From contig CM027379.1 of NCBI GenBank assembly GCA_015680905.1, positions 31,824,501-31,888,500 on the forward strand: a stretch of DNA of 64,000 nucleotides. The letters run 5' to 3'. The translations under genes were made by a program, and so were the position numbers. Positions 24,865 through 35,600 of this stretch are shown piece after piece (positions within the stretch are counted from its first letter, which is position 1; each line of letters begins with the position of its first letter). This stretch comes from Coptis chinensis (taxonomy: Eukaryota > Streptophyta > Magnoliopsida > Ranunculales > Ranunculaceae). A model generated the notes under the pieces. The model ran no database searches, was not told the origin of the DNA, and saw only the letters and a program-made list of their open reading frames with translations.

Positions 24865-24892
24865 CCCGACCATGGGCCGGCTCAATAGCTAA
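24865..24892 (+). other. Helitron-like 3' terminus
   Basis: A short stem (CCGACC, ATG loop, GGCCGG, with one mismatch) is followed by CTCAATAG and CTAA, and the next base is T. This is the plan of a Helitron 3' end: hairpin, CTRR, host T. The matching 5' end is not found; it may lie far to the left, beyond the gypsy insertion. The F-box relic and the hairpin would then be cargo. Confidence 0.45.
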
Positions 24893-24984
24893 TATATATA
24901 TAATAGCAGTCCCTTTTCGGGCTCATTGGGGTTGTCCACGTAAGCAGGGGGATTAAGAAAAAATAGGAAAAAAAATAGTAAGTA

Positions 24985-25191
24985 AGAGTCCCAATTAATT
25001 ATGTTTCCTTTATATACTAAATCTCTTTCCAAGAGTCCTAATTAATTATGTTTCATCTATACACATCCAAACAAAGAATAATAAGGATTACAGGAGAGAC
25101 TCTCTTCTTTAAAAGTCCTAATTAATTATATTTCTTATTCCTAATCTATACACATCCAAACAAAGAATAATAAAGATTACAGGAGAGACTC
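24985..25191. repeat. Diverged tandem repeats of about 80 bp
   Basis: Units share GTCCTAATTAATTAT, ATACACATCCAAACAAAG and GATTACAGGAGAGACTCT. Two full copies (about 25032-25104 and 25110-25191) follow a partial third copy near 24985. Confidence 0.8.
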
Positions 25192-27187
25192 TATTCAAAT
25201 CAGGATAAAAAATTTGTTGATAAAAAACCTAGAGAAACAAGCTGCGAGAAAAAAACTAAATAGGAACTAAAAGTCCCAATTTTTTAACTTCTAAATATCC
25301 CATGTTCTCGAGTTCTTCAATTTACAACTATTGTGCTGATTTCAAAAGTCTTATTTTTACAAGTCTTCTTTCTCTACCTCCCCAGTATGTACTAATTTCA
25401 AAAGTTTTCTTTCTTTTGATTTGTGTTTACCATAAAGTTTGGAGTGTTAAGGGAGAAGATAATGCAGGTCTAACATTAGTACGTTTGACTGTGACTTCCG
25501 AGATTGACAAACCATACATTTTAGGTATATATACCACCCCTAACTATTTATCAACTTAGTCTACTTCCTCATCTAGGGAGAAGGTTAATTTATTTATTTT
25601 AGTCGTCACTATCTATATACTATCCACATATTTTAGTATGTTCCATAAGAACATTAGTAAGTGGATCTAAAACTTTAAACCTTACATGTATAGTTTCGGA
25701 GCTTTGAACTTCTCTTTCATATGAGCAATTCTTGATCAATAAATTTTTTCAAGTAACTATTTTCACTCACCTAATCCTCATCTACTAGCTGTATTTTATA
25801 TAATGTGTTTAAGACTTATATTTTCCTTTTTCTGTAGTTATTAGCATGCCCCATCCATGCTAACGGATAAACTTCTTTTGACATAATAATAAGATTTCAG
25901 TGCATCCTAAAGATGTAAATGTAGTTACTTAATTATTGATAGATCTAATAACTAAGTGTTTTTTTTCCCATATTCTACATTGTTTTTATTTGTTTCAATA
26001 TGTGGTTGTTATTTTTTATTCTTCACTCTTAATTTCCTAAGAGCATTTCTAGACTAATTCGTGCATGGGTAGACATTAATGACTCTATCCATAATATATT
26101 TAGAAGCTGAAGATATCCAAACTTACTTTCATGGTTGTTATTTGGTTATATTTGCATAATTTGATAAGTTCATAATCGTTGTTTAAATTTTGAATGGGGT
26201 TCTTGGTGTTAGTAGTGTACTCAAGTGGGAATGAATTATTTTGTACATGTTTAAGGTTTGTGTGTTAGTAGTTTGCATGCCGATAACATTTTAGAGTAGA
26301 TAAATTTCTCAGGGAGGGAGTGTCAGTGGCGCTGCCAGAAATAGGAGATTCTTACATTGAAACACAAATAGAAGATTCTTCAACAGAAGGTGAGTTAGTA
26401 GACTAAATGAGATGTTTTTATTTTTTAGGGTATGTTTTTTAGGGTATATATATATTAGATTTGAGAGGTATATATATATATATACCTCTCAAATCTAATA
26501 CGATATAACTGAGTTAGGTTGTGTTTTGTGAAGTTGTTGGACTATATATTTAAAACTTGAAACTATACTTCTAAATTTTTTGGTCGCACTAATTTTATTG
26601 TGTACATATGTTTATGTTGGAACATTTGTGTCGTTCAAACTACCATTCTTCAAATGCATACTTAAAGTAAAATTATGTAAACCTACATGATAATATAGAT
26701 ACTTGAGGGAAACCAAAAGGTTCCATGATCATGTACCATAATAGTTGAGTAATATGCTCATATGGATTTATTTTCTTAAAATTGAAGTTCAGGCACACAA
26801 CACAATTCATATTTGATATTTCTTAAATTTTGTGGGAGTCAATTTCCCCGATTTTTCAGTTCACAAGTTAATGTTTAATGTATCTTAAAGTTAAAGCAAT
26901 ATGTACTGCGTTTTTCGACCCAGTTGGGTACATTTGATTGATTTTCTAACCTGATTGTTTTGTATGTTCTTAGATTCAGGTGTGCTATTAATATAATATA
27001 ATGCTGATTTTCTTTCACATGTGTTGCTTTACTATATTTTTGTTAGCCTTAAACTACTTCATTGGTACTTTCGTCCCACTTACAATTACAAAAGGAATGA
27101 TTTCTTAGCACTTGGTTTCTTTTGCAACAAATCGAATACGAAGAATCTAAAAAAGCATCACATTTTGGGTATTAATTTAAAAGTATT
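25192..27187. other. Non-coding with a 48-bp perfect palindrome
   Basis: I see no supported gene. Open frames near 25302 and 27021 have no recognisable motif. The palindrome at 26453-26500 reads TATTAGATTTGAGAGG, a TA core, then the exact reverse complement. Confidence 0.6.
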
Positions 27188-27396
27188 GGTTTCCCAAGTC
27201 ATGGCTTAGCCCTGAAGGTTGGACGACTCATTGATTCTTATCTAGCGAAAATTGCGCCTGATCCATATATAGATCTACGGAAATTCATTACTATCATTGA
27301 AATCTTGTTTGACTATGCCCGAGTTATTGATGATAGACTCTATAGAGCAGCTGATATATATTTAAAGGCAACTTATCCAATTTTTTGTTTTTGTTA
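27188..27396 (+). pseudogene. NPH3-domain gene fragment
   Basis: The frame starting near 27191 reads SHGLALKVGRLIDSYLAKIA, then PDPYIDLRKF, and FDYARVIDDRLYRAADIYLK, ending at a TAG at 27396. These are hallmark strings of the NPH3 domain of NPH3/RPT2-like adaptors, which pair with BTB domains and CUL3 in phototropin signalling. The usual family member is about 550-650 residues; only about 60 remain, with no BTB domain or C-terminal coiled coil. No damage is seen within the fragment. It lies inside the putative Helitron, so capture is likely. Confidence 0.85.
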
Positions 27397-27782
27397 GTGT
27401 TCAGTCTGAATTCATTTCTAATATAGAATGATGCTGTGATTCAGTGTTAATTCAACTCTTTCTTATGCTTTACTTCACTTTAATTTGTGATGGAGTTCTA
27501 ATTAATAGATTTCTTTCGTATAACAAAATTGAAATTTTTATCACAGGTTTGTTTTGAAATTTTCATGTTTTATCACTGACCACATTCCACATTTGTCTCT
27601 GATGGTTTTCAAATATTAAACCATGAAGAGGAGTACCTGAGTTTTTTGGAAAAAGGGTCATTGAATCAATAAACATATCAGTGCTCATGCTCTTTACGAG
27701 CTAATATGAATTAGCAAACGATGAACATTTTTATTATCTGCTTTGAGGATTGTACATAACGATAAATAGAAGTTGGTATTAC

Positions 27783-29520
27783 TAGGGGTGTTCATCAAAA
27801 ACCGGAAACCGAGAAACCGAACCGAACCGGCCCAAACCGGCTAATTTTTTCGGTTTTTTGTAGACCCGGTTCGGTTTTCGGTTTCTAAAAGTGAAAACCG
27901 AATGGGTCGGTACGGTTCTCGATTTCATGCCTCGGTTAACCGGTGCCAACCGAACCGAACCGTATTTAGTTCTTACCAAAAGTTTTGTTTTATTAGAACC
28001 GTTGGATGAGAAGCTAATCCTACAGCTCTAATATTATAACTCTAATCCTTCTCCACCAAAAAGGCTTCAGCAGTTCAGCTCACTTTCTCCATCTCCACTC
28101 TCCATCATTCCACTTATGCCAACACTCCCTATTCCGGTATTCCCTGAGAGACTCCATTATCTCTATCCAGAGACACGCTCGCGTGTATGTGATTGCAACT
28201 GGAATTGTCTAGTCAGGGAGCTCCTTATAAGCAGCCAGGATGCAGGAACAAAATCTTTCTTTTTTCAAATATGTGGAAAATTCTTTCGATTGAAAGAGTG
28301 AAGGGACACTGAATATACAAGCCTACCAAGCATCAGCCATACGTCCATATATATTTTATCAATAAGCGGCTGGAATGCTGGATGATTTCAAACATTTTAT
28401 GAATTATATAGTTCTTTTGGAGTCTAATAACGTTTTTCAGCCTTCACGTTCGGTCAAAAGGAGAAAATAGAGATTGCCCGTTACTTTCTTCAATTATTGG
28501 GTGGGCGGGAGAGACTACATCCAACCAAACTCTCCTTTATGAGCAAAAGCTTGATGCTGCCATGCCAAAAGAAAAGTCAATGTATTTGACACAACCAAAG
28601 GTAGGGCCTGAAACATTGAACATGCCAGAGTAACTAATCTGCTTGACCACTAGCACGACATCTAACTATACAAGATCTTTCCAAAGGAAAGTTTACCTTG
28701 TAACACTGACCACCCAAAATCAGTGATGAATCATGGACCAATGAAAGAACCAAGCATACAAGGTTTCAAACGAGGGAAGATCTGTTTTGAGAATCTGCCA
28801 ATGTTTTAAAACCTGTTGCCTTTGGATGTTGACCATTTCAGCGCAACTCTTGGGTGCATCCATTTAACCAATCAATGGATGCAGATCTAAACCTGCCCAC
28901 AGAAATTATCAACCATAATTTTTTCCTCACCAATACATGAGCAGACTTCCAAATAGCGCAGACACGAATCCATGTGATTCTCCACAAGCTTGCGAGTTGC
29001 ATGGAGTGGTTTTCAAATGTCTGACTCACATGCACATCTGAATTTTGAGGCTTCACTGATTTAGAACATCAAAGAAGAATTTCTAAATAACTGATCATAT
29101 AGAAGTATTGGATAACTTACTGTGTATGTGAGAATTGATAGTTTGATACAGCCTGACTTCAGCGCACCAAGATGTTATAAAATCTTGAGCTGGTAAATTT
29201 ATAGTCCCACATCGCCCAGACTAGAAACAATAATAACATTACAAGTCTATAAATATATGGGCTTGGTTAGTTAACAAAAGATTGGGTCCGGACTTGGGCT
29301 TGGTGCAAATCAAGCCTTTAAGCCGGTAAATAAATATTTTTGTAAAAGGGATCTAAGCATCGGTTTAAAAACCGAACCGAACCGAATTTATTGTTCGGTT
29401 TGCACCCGGTTTTTGTGATCTATCGGTTGTTGACGGTTTTGATTTTTAGGAACCGAGTATTAACGGTTCGGCTCGAAATTTTACACAAAACCTGACCGAA
29501 TCGAACCGTGGACACCCCTA
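27783..29520. mobile_element. Non-autonomous hAT element, 1,738 bp, 8-bp target duplication
   Basis: The ends are TAGGGGTGTTCAT and ...GGTGGACACCCCTA. The 8-mer GGTATTAC flanks it exactly (27775-27782 and 29521-29528). Both subterminal zones are dense in CGGTT/AACCG words, for example AACCGAACCGAACCGG, typical of plant hAT elements with this end. No transposase domain is visible in the middle. A snRNA-type promoter motif pair lies near its right side. Confidence 0.95.
29204..29255 (+). promoter_or_regulatory. Plant snRNA-type promoter elements (USE plus TATA)
   Basis: GTCCCACATCG at 29204-29214 matches the plant Upstream Sequence Element (RTCCCACATCG) of U-snRNA genes exactly. TATAAATA follows at 29248-29255, leaving a gap of 33 bp, the spacing typical of RNA polymerase II snRNA genes and longer than that of polymerase III U6-type genes. 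The DNA downstream (from about 29280) does not look like any U-snRNA I know. It may be a captured or mimic promoter inside the hAT element. Confidence 0.6.
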
Positions 29521-29540
29521 GGTATTACACACCAATTTTG

Positions 29541-31670
29541 ATAATTATCAGGAAATCAGAAACTTGACACAAATGCATTGAACCAATCCCAAAAAATAAT
29601 TAACGAGAAATAGGATAATAATGAGAAATTGCAAGTTGGATGCAACAACATTAACAAGAAATTGGAAAATTGATGCAGCAGTGCATTGAAAATTAATGGG
29701 TAACCGGAAAATGGATTAATGGGTAACCGGAAAATGGATGTGAGTGCATCGAACTAATCTCAAAGAATAATTAATGGAAAATTGAAAACTGGATGCAACA
29801 CTGCAATGAACTAATCTCAAAGAATAATTAAAAGGTAACTAGAAATAGGAGACTGGATGTAAATGCATCGAACTAATCTCAAAGAGTTATTAATGCAAAA
29901 TCGGAAAATTAGATGCAAATGCATTGAACCAGCCAACATCAAAGAATATTAATGGGAAATTAGAAACTTGATACAAATGCATTGAAGAAATCTCAAATAA
30001 TAGTTAACGGGAAATCGGAAATTGGATGCAACATTGCATTGAACTAACCTAAAAGAATAATTAATGGGAAATCGAAAATTTGATGCAAATGCATCGAACT
30101 AACTTCAAAAAATAATTAGTGGAAAATTGAAAACTGGATGCAACTGTATTGAACTAACGCCAAATAAAAGTTAACGAGAAATAAAAAACTGGATAAAAAT
30201 GCATTGAACTAACCTCAAAGAATAATTAACGGGAAATAAAAAAACTAGATGCAACTGCATAAACTAACCTCAAAGAAATAATTAACGGGAAATAAAAAAA
30301 ATTAGATGCAAATGCATCAAACTATCCTCAAAGAATAATTGACGTGAAATTGAAAATTGGATCCAAATGAATTTAACTAACCTCAAAGAATAATTAACGG
30401 GAAATTAGAAGCTGGATGCAACTGCACTGAACCAAAGAATAATTAACATGACATCGGAAACTGGATGCAAATCCAGCTAACTAACCTCAAAGAATAATTA
30501 ATGGAAAATCGGAAACCGGATGCAAATGCATCGACTAACCTCAAAGAATAATTAACAAAAAATCAGAAACTTGATACAAATGCATTGAGTTAACCTCAAA
30601 AAATAATTAGTGGGATGAAAATTGAAAACTGGATGCAAATGTAATGAACTAACCTCATAGAATAATTAACGGTAAATCAGAAACTGGATGCAACACTACA
30701 ATGAACTAGCCTCATAGAATAATTAACGGGAAATCAAAAACTGGATGTAACACTGCAATGAACTAACCTCAAAGAATAATTAACGGGAAACCAGGAACTG
30801 GATACAAGTGTATTGAACTAATTAACCTCAAAGAATAATTGACAGACAATCGAAAACTGGATGCAAATGCATTCAACAAACCTCAAAGAATAATTAACGG
30901 AAACTCGAAAACTTGATACAAATGCATCAAACTAACCTCAAAGAATAATTAACGGGTAATCGGAAACAACATGAAATTGCATCAAACTAACCCCAAAGAA
31001 AAATTAACAGAAAATCAGAAAGTGGATGCAACTGCATCAAACTAACCTCAAAGAACAATTAATGGAAAATTGAAAACTAGATGCAACTGCAAAGAACTAA
31101 CTTTAAAGAATAATTAACAGAAAATCAGAAACTGGATGCAAATGAATGGAACTAACCTCAAGGAATAATTAACGACAAATCGAAAACAGGATGCCAATGC
31201 ATGGAACTAATCTCAAAGAATCATTCAGGTGTAATTGAAAACTGGATGTGAATGCATCAAACTAACGTCAAAGAATAATTAACTGGAAATCGAAAATTAG
31301 ATGCAAATGCATTGAACTAACCTAAAAAATAATTAATGGGAAATCAAAAACTGGATGTTAATGCATTAAACTAATTAAACTCAAATGATAATTAACTTGA
31401 AATAGGAAACTAGATGCAAATGCATTGATCTAACCTCATAGAGTTATTAATGCGCAATCCAAAACTAAGTGCAAATTCATAGAACTAACCTCAAAGAATA
31501 ATTAACAAAAATTGAAAAATGGGAAATCAGAAACTGGATGTAATTACATTGAACTAACCTCAAAGATAAATTAACAGAAAATCAAAAACTGAATACAAAT
31601 GCAATGAACTGATCTCAAAAAATATTTAACGGAAAATTAGAAATTAAATGCTAATGCATTGAACTAACCT
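29541..31670. repeat. Minisatellite of about 55-bp units, about 2.1 kb
   Basis: Some 38-39 head-to-tail copies share the words CTCAAAGAATAATTAACGGG, AAATCGAAAACTGGATGC and AAATGCATTGAACTAAC. Units are diverged from one another, and lengths vary by a few bases. There are no unique spacers, so it is not a CRISPR. It lies between the hAT element and the Helitron-like 3' end; tandem arrays close to the 3' end are a known habit of plant Helitrons. Confidence 0.95.
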
Positions 31671-31992
31671 CAAAACATCATTATGTTTATGTGTAGTGAA
31701 AATGTCTCGACAAGCATATGATTGGGAATGAGTTGTTATTCAAGTATATTCAATATGAATTTCGCCTCATTGGATATTCTCACAAATTTTTTTTATCAAA
31801 CTTCTATTATTAAACAACAAAAAGAACTCGAAGGATTTTTATAAAAGTGCGTTATTATTATTATTATTTTATGAAGTGTGGTTTTCATGTTGCAAGAAAT
31901 TTGGATGAGTGACCAATGTAATATTATTCATATCTCATAAATAGATCTATCTACATAGTTCAAATATTTTTTAGAATAATTTAATATAATGG

Positions 31993-32023
31993 CACCCGTT
32001 CGTAGGACGGGTTCGGAAGCTAA
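31993..32023 (+). other. Helitron 3' terminal hairpin and CTAA end
   Basis: The perfect 6-bp stem ACCCGT/ACGGGT with a 7-nt loop is followed after 7 bases by CTAA and then a T. This matches the structural definition of a Helitron 3' end. Confidence 0.65.
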
Positions 32024-32627
32024 TAAACTATTTAAATCGTTAGCTAATCCATGCGCATAGCGAACTCTTGGGGTCGGGTTCAAAAGTCACACTAAAATCC
32101 ACTTGTTGTTTGTCCGTATACCTCCCCTCTCCCTCTTTCTCCTCTCTTTCTCCCTATCTCTTCTCTCTCTCTCTATCAATTATCTACATTCTCCACCTCC
32201 ACTACGCACACGCCCACTATAAATCTAGTAAAACGTTGATTAAAACTTTATAAATAGCTAGTAAATTAACTAGCAAAGCCTGGTAAAACCTTTGAGTGAA
32301 TGATATATAAATTCTCCAAAAGTCAACCCTACCACCTAACTCATCTCATTTAAAACAAACTTACTTGCCAATCAAAAACACTAATATATATTTTTTTTTA
32401 ATTATTAAATTAGCTTGATTGTACAACTAGAATAAAAAAACGACCATCAAAGAACAAAGCTTGTAGTACCTTTTCTATTGGGCTTGGGCTTAAAAAAGGC
32501 TAAAGTTAGAAACACAATCCAAGCCCATGTTGCATTACGCACTTGACACTTGGGATTTGAGGAGACGTAAAACCCAACATAAACCCTTCCACTCTCATTG
32601 AAGTAGCAAAAACTGAAGCTTATTGAA
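32024..32627 (+). promoter_or_regulatory. rps16 upstream region with CT tract and TGGGCT motifs
   Basis: A pyrimidine-rich stretch (CTCT repeats, about 32127-32180) is followed by AT-rich DNA. Two adjacent TGGGCT boxes (32479-32490) and an AGCCCA nearby are site II elements, commonly found in promoters of plant ribosomal protein and organelle-biogenesis genes. The open frame over the CT tract is not a gene. Confidence 0.55.
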
Positions 32628-35600
32628 ATGGCAGTTAAGATAAGATTAGCGAGGTTGGGATGTAGGAACAGACCGTTTTACAGAGTTTTGGCTGCTGATA
32701 GTACTTGTCGCAGAGATGGCAAACATCTTGAAGTCTTGGGTTACTACGATCCATTAACAGGTACCACTCAAATTTTATCTTTCATTTTTGTTAGTATCCA
32801 TTTGTTCATTTTGTAATTTAGTTCTTACCCATTGTTTCAGTTTTATTCGTGCCTATTAATGTTCTTATTTGATCAATAACTTTGTCAATACAATGTTTAA
32901 CTCAATTATATTTCACTTGTGTAGATGTTATACACTAAGACAATTATTTTACTTGGACACTTTTCTTTCTCACTATACCTTATGCTTATAACTCTGGGAG
33001 TGCTAGAAGTACTTTATGGAATAATCTTATTCTGACACATGATGAAAGATTTATCTACTCCTTGGTGTGTATGTTGGGACTTCAACTGTATTTGTCACCT
33101 GATGAAAGATTTGGTTTGAGCCTTTGCACCCTAGAGACATCGCACAATTCTTAAGTTGTGTGGGGGTAACTAGTCTCACTGATCTGCATTATTCAGGAAG
33201 TTCTTTTACTTGGAATAATAATTCTGCAGGCAGTGACAGGAAATGCACTAGAATAGGTAGATGTTTGGTAAATCTTATGTGGAGTAGTGTGTTTCTTGCA
33301 TCTGATATGGAGTTTACCACTCAACGTGTGTTGGACCATTACAAGTACCATGGAGAAGCTTTATCCTTTAAGATTCTGCAACTGATGGTTATAATTACCA
33401 ATTTTTCATGGATGTTGTGAGGGAACCATGGCAGCTACTGGTTCAGGTAAATCCTATATATATCCTACATACAAGCAAAAACTTTTGAAAAGCTTGTTGA
33501 AGGATTGATCAAGGAAGAAACTACTCAGATTTGACTAAGGGAAGTGGAGAATCTAGACTTAGATTGTTTGATCTGCAATAGAACTTGAGTCAAGACCATG
33601 AGATGTGATCACAATACAGTTGGAAAAAGACGCGAGATTAGAGTATAGTCTGTTACTAAAGATTGAGTATGAAGATGTCAAACAAAGAGCAGGGTGTACA
33701 TGGCAACTTTTTGGAGACAGATGCAATGCCTACGTCCATAATATTGTAAAGGAGAATAAGAGCAGGAATAAGATATTGTATGTTACAGATGAGAATGGAG
33801 TCAAGCATAATGAACCTAACACTCTGGTCAATAGGTTTGTATGTTACAAGCATTGTTGGTTAACAGTTGGAGAAGCTGTTATAGAATCTATTCAGGTAGA
33901 GGCAACACAGTGTACAAATGCATTTCAAAGGTTCTTTCCAACAGAATGCAATCTGTTATGGACCCTCTTATAGCACCCAACCAATTAGCATTTGTGCCTG
34001 GAAGAAGTATACAAGACAATCTCTTGTTATCATATGAGTTGCTGAGGAAGTATGGCAGGAAGCACACATCTCCTAAATGCTCCTTGAAAGTGGACATAAG
34101 TAAGGCTTATGATTCAATTAGTTGGTCATCCATTGAAGCAATGTTGAGAGATTCAAGTTCCCCACAAGATTACAAAGTGGATACAAGCCTATTATTCAAC
34201 TCCTTACTTCTCTTTGTTAATTGATGGCACTCCAGGAGACCTTTCAAAGGAAAGAGAGTGCTCAGACAAGGAGGCCACCATCTCTCACCTTACTTGTTTG
34301 TTCTCATAATGGAAATTCTGCGTTGCAAATTGCTTGATGCTCTTAACTCTAACAAGATTAAGGCTCATCCGAAATGCAAGGGGACTAGGGTAATAAAGTT
34401 ATGATATGCAGATGATCTTATCGTATTCACTAAAGAGAATAGCAAGTCTAATGCCACTGGACTTAGCATAAACAGTTCAAAAATCAATATCTTGACTAGT
34501 GGTCTTACACAAGATGTGAGCAAGGGCTAATGGCAGATGTTCTAGGGGCTCAGATTGCTCAACCTCTTCTTACTTGGATTGCCCCTACTGTCAACTATGG
34601 GCTTGCCTCTCTCTGATTGAAAGAGTTACTAGTGAAATTCAAAATTGGAAATCTAGAGTCCTCTCTCATGCAAGAAGGTTGTCCACTCAGTATTGTCCTC
34701 TTTTCATGTGTACTGGGCAAAGTCCTTTGTCCTTCATATGACTATACCGGAGCAAGTAGAGAACTCAAGACAGGCTTATACATAGGAAGGTATTGCAGCA
34801 CTCTAACTGTTGTCTATGTAATTTCTGTAGAGAGAACTCAAAGCACCTTTTTCTTTAGTGTAGTTACACAAGGAAGATATGGCATGATGTCAAGCAATTA
34901 CTGGGAATCTATGTGAATGCAGCCAATGGTAATTATGAGTGGATACGTACTATGAAGTTGTGTACTGGTTATTCTACAGAGAGTGAAGTCATAAAAAAAA
35001 TTATTTGTGCAACTATAAGTTACATATGGACTGCGAGGAACTTCAGAAGGTTTAGAGACATGGTGCAAGACTGGCAGGTGGTAAGAACTAATATCATTAA
35101 TGGTATGTTGCTGTATCTACAAGGACATTTGACTACTGCTAAAGGTACTTTACAGGACAGAAAACTTCTTAGACAGTCTTGGACTTCAAGTGCAAGTAAC
35201 AGAGGAAACCATTATGATGTATATGGGTTAAACCTATGCATGGCTATGTAGAATTGCGTCCAGATGGTGCTATGTCAGACTCAAGGAGTGGTATAGGAGG
35301 ATTGATCAGCAACAGTACAGGTGAAACATGTTGGCTTACTCTGGAGCTAGGGGCACTAGATCAGTGCTCTACCAAGAGCTTAAGACCATTCGTATTGGTC
35401 TTCACTCTTTAGGGATGTAGCTGCTAGATAAGAAAAAGTCATTGTAGCAACAACCTCTATGCTTGCTGTGCAGATCTTGCAAAGGCTACAAAGGACAACA
35501 TGGTACTGTGAAAATGTGGTCATAGCTATTGAGTAGCTTGTGGAATGGTTTACTGATGTTATTGTCCTGTAGGTATATAGGGAGACTAACAGATGTGCAG

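Larger units (their letters stand above)
24893..32023 (+). mobile_element. Putative Helitron with NPH3 fragment and 55-bp tandem array
   Basis: The 3' end is convincing: hairpin ACCCGT (31994-31999), loop, ACGGGT (32007-32012), then TCGGAAG and CTAA at 32020-32023 with a host T at 32024. The 5' end is less clear. The stretch after 24893 (TATATATAATAGCAGTCCC) resembles Helitron 5' termini, but the expected initial TC is absent. Contents are direct repeats, an NPH3 gene fragment, a later hAT insertion at 27783-29520 and a long minisatellite just inside the 3' end. No Rep/helicase coding is visible, so it is non-autonomous. Confidence 0.45.

Noticed and set aside
28722..28730. GTGATGA resembling a C/D snoRNA C box
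   Set aside because: No paired D box or terminal stem was found at a sensible distance.
28116..29056. Open frames within the 1.7-kb hAT element
   Set aside because: There is no hAT transposase, BED zinc finger or dimerisation motif, so I treat it as non-coding.
29541..31670. Regular direct repeats resembling a CRISPR array
   Set aside because: Units are contiguous and diverged with no unique spacers, and the DNA is plant nuclear DNA. It is a minisatellite.
32068..32253. Ser/Leu-rich open frame upstream of rps16
   Set aside because: It translates a CT-rich microsatellite in the promoter region.
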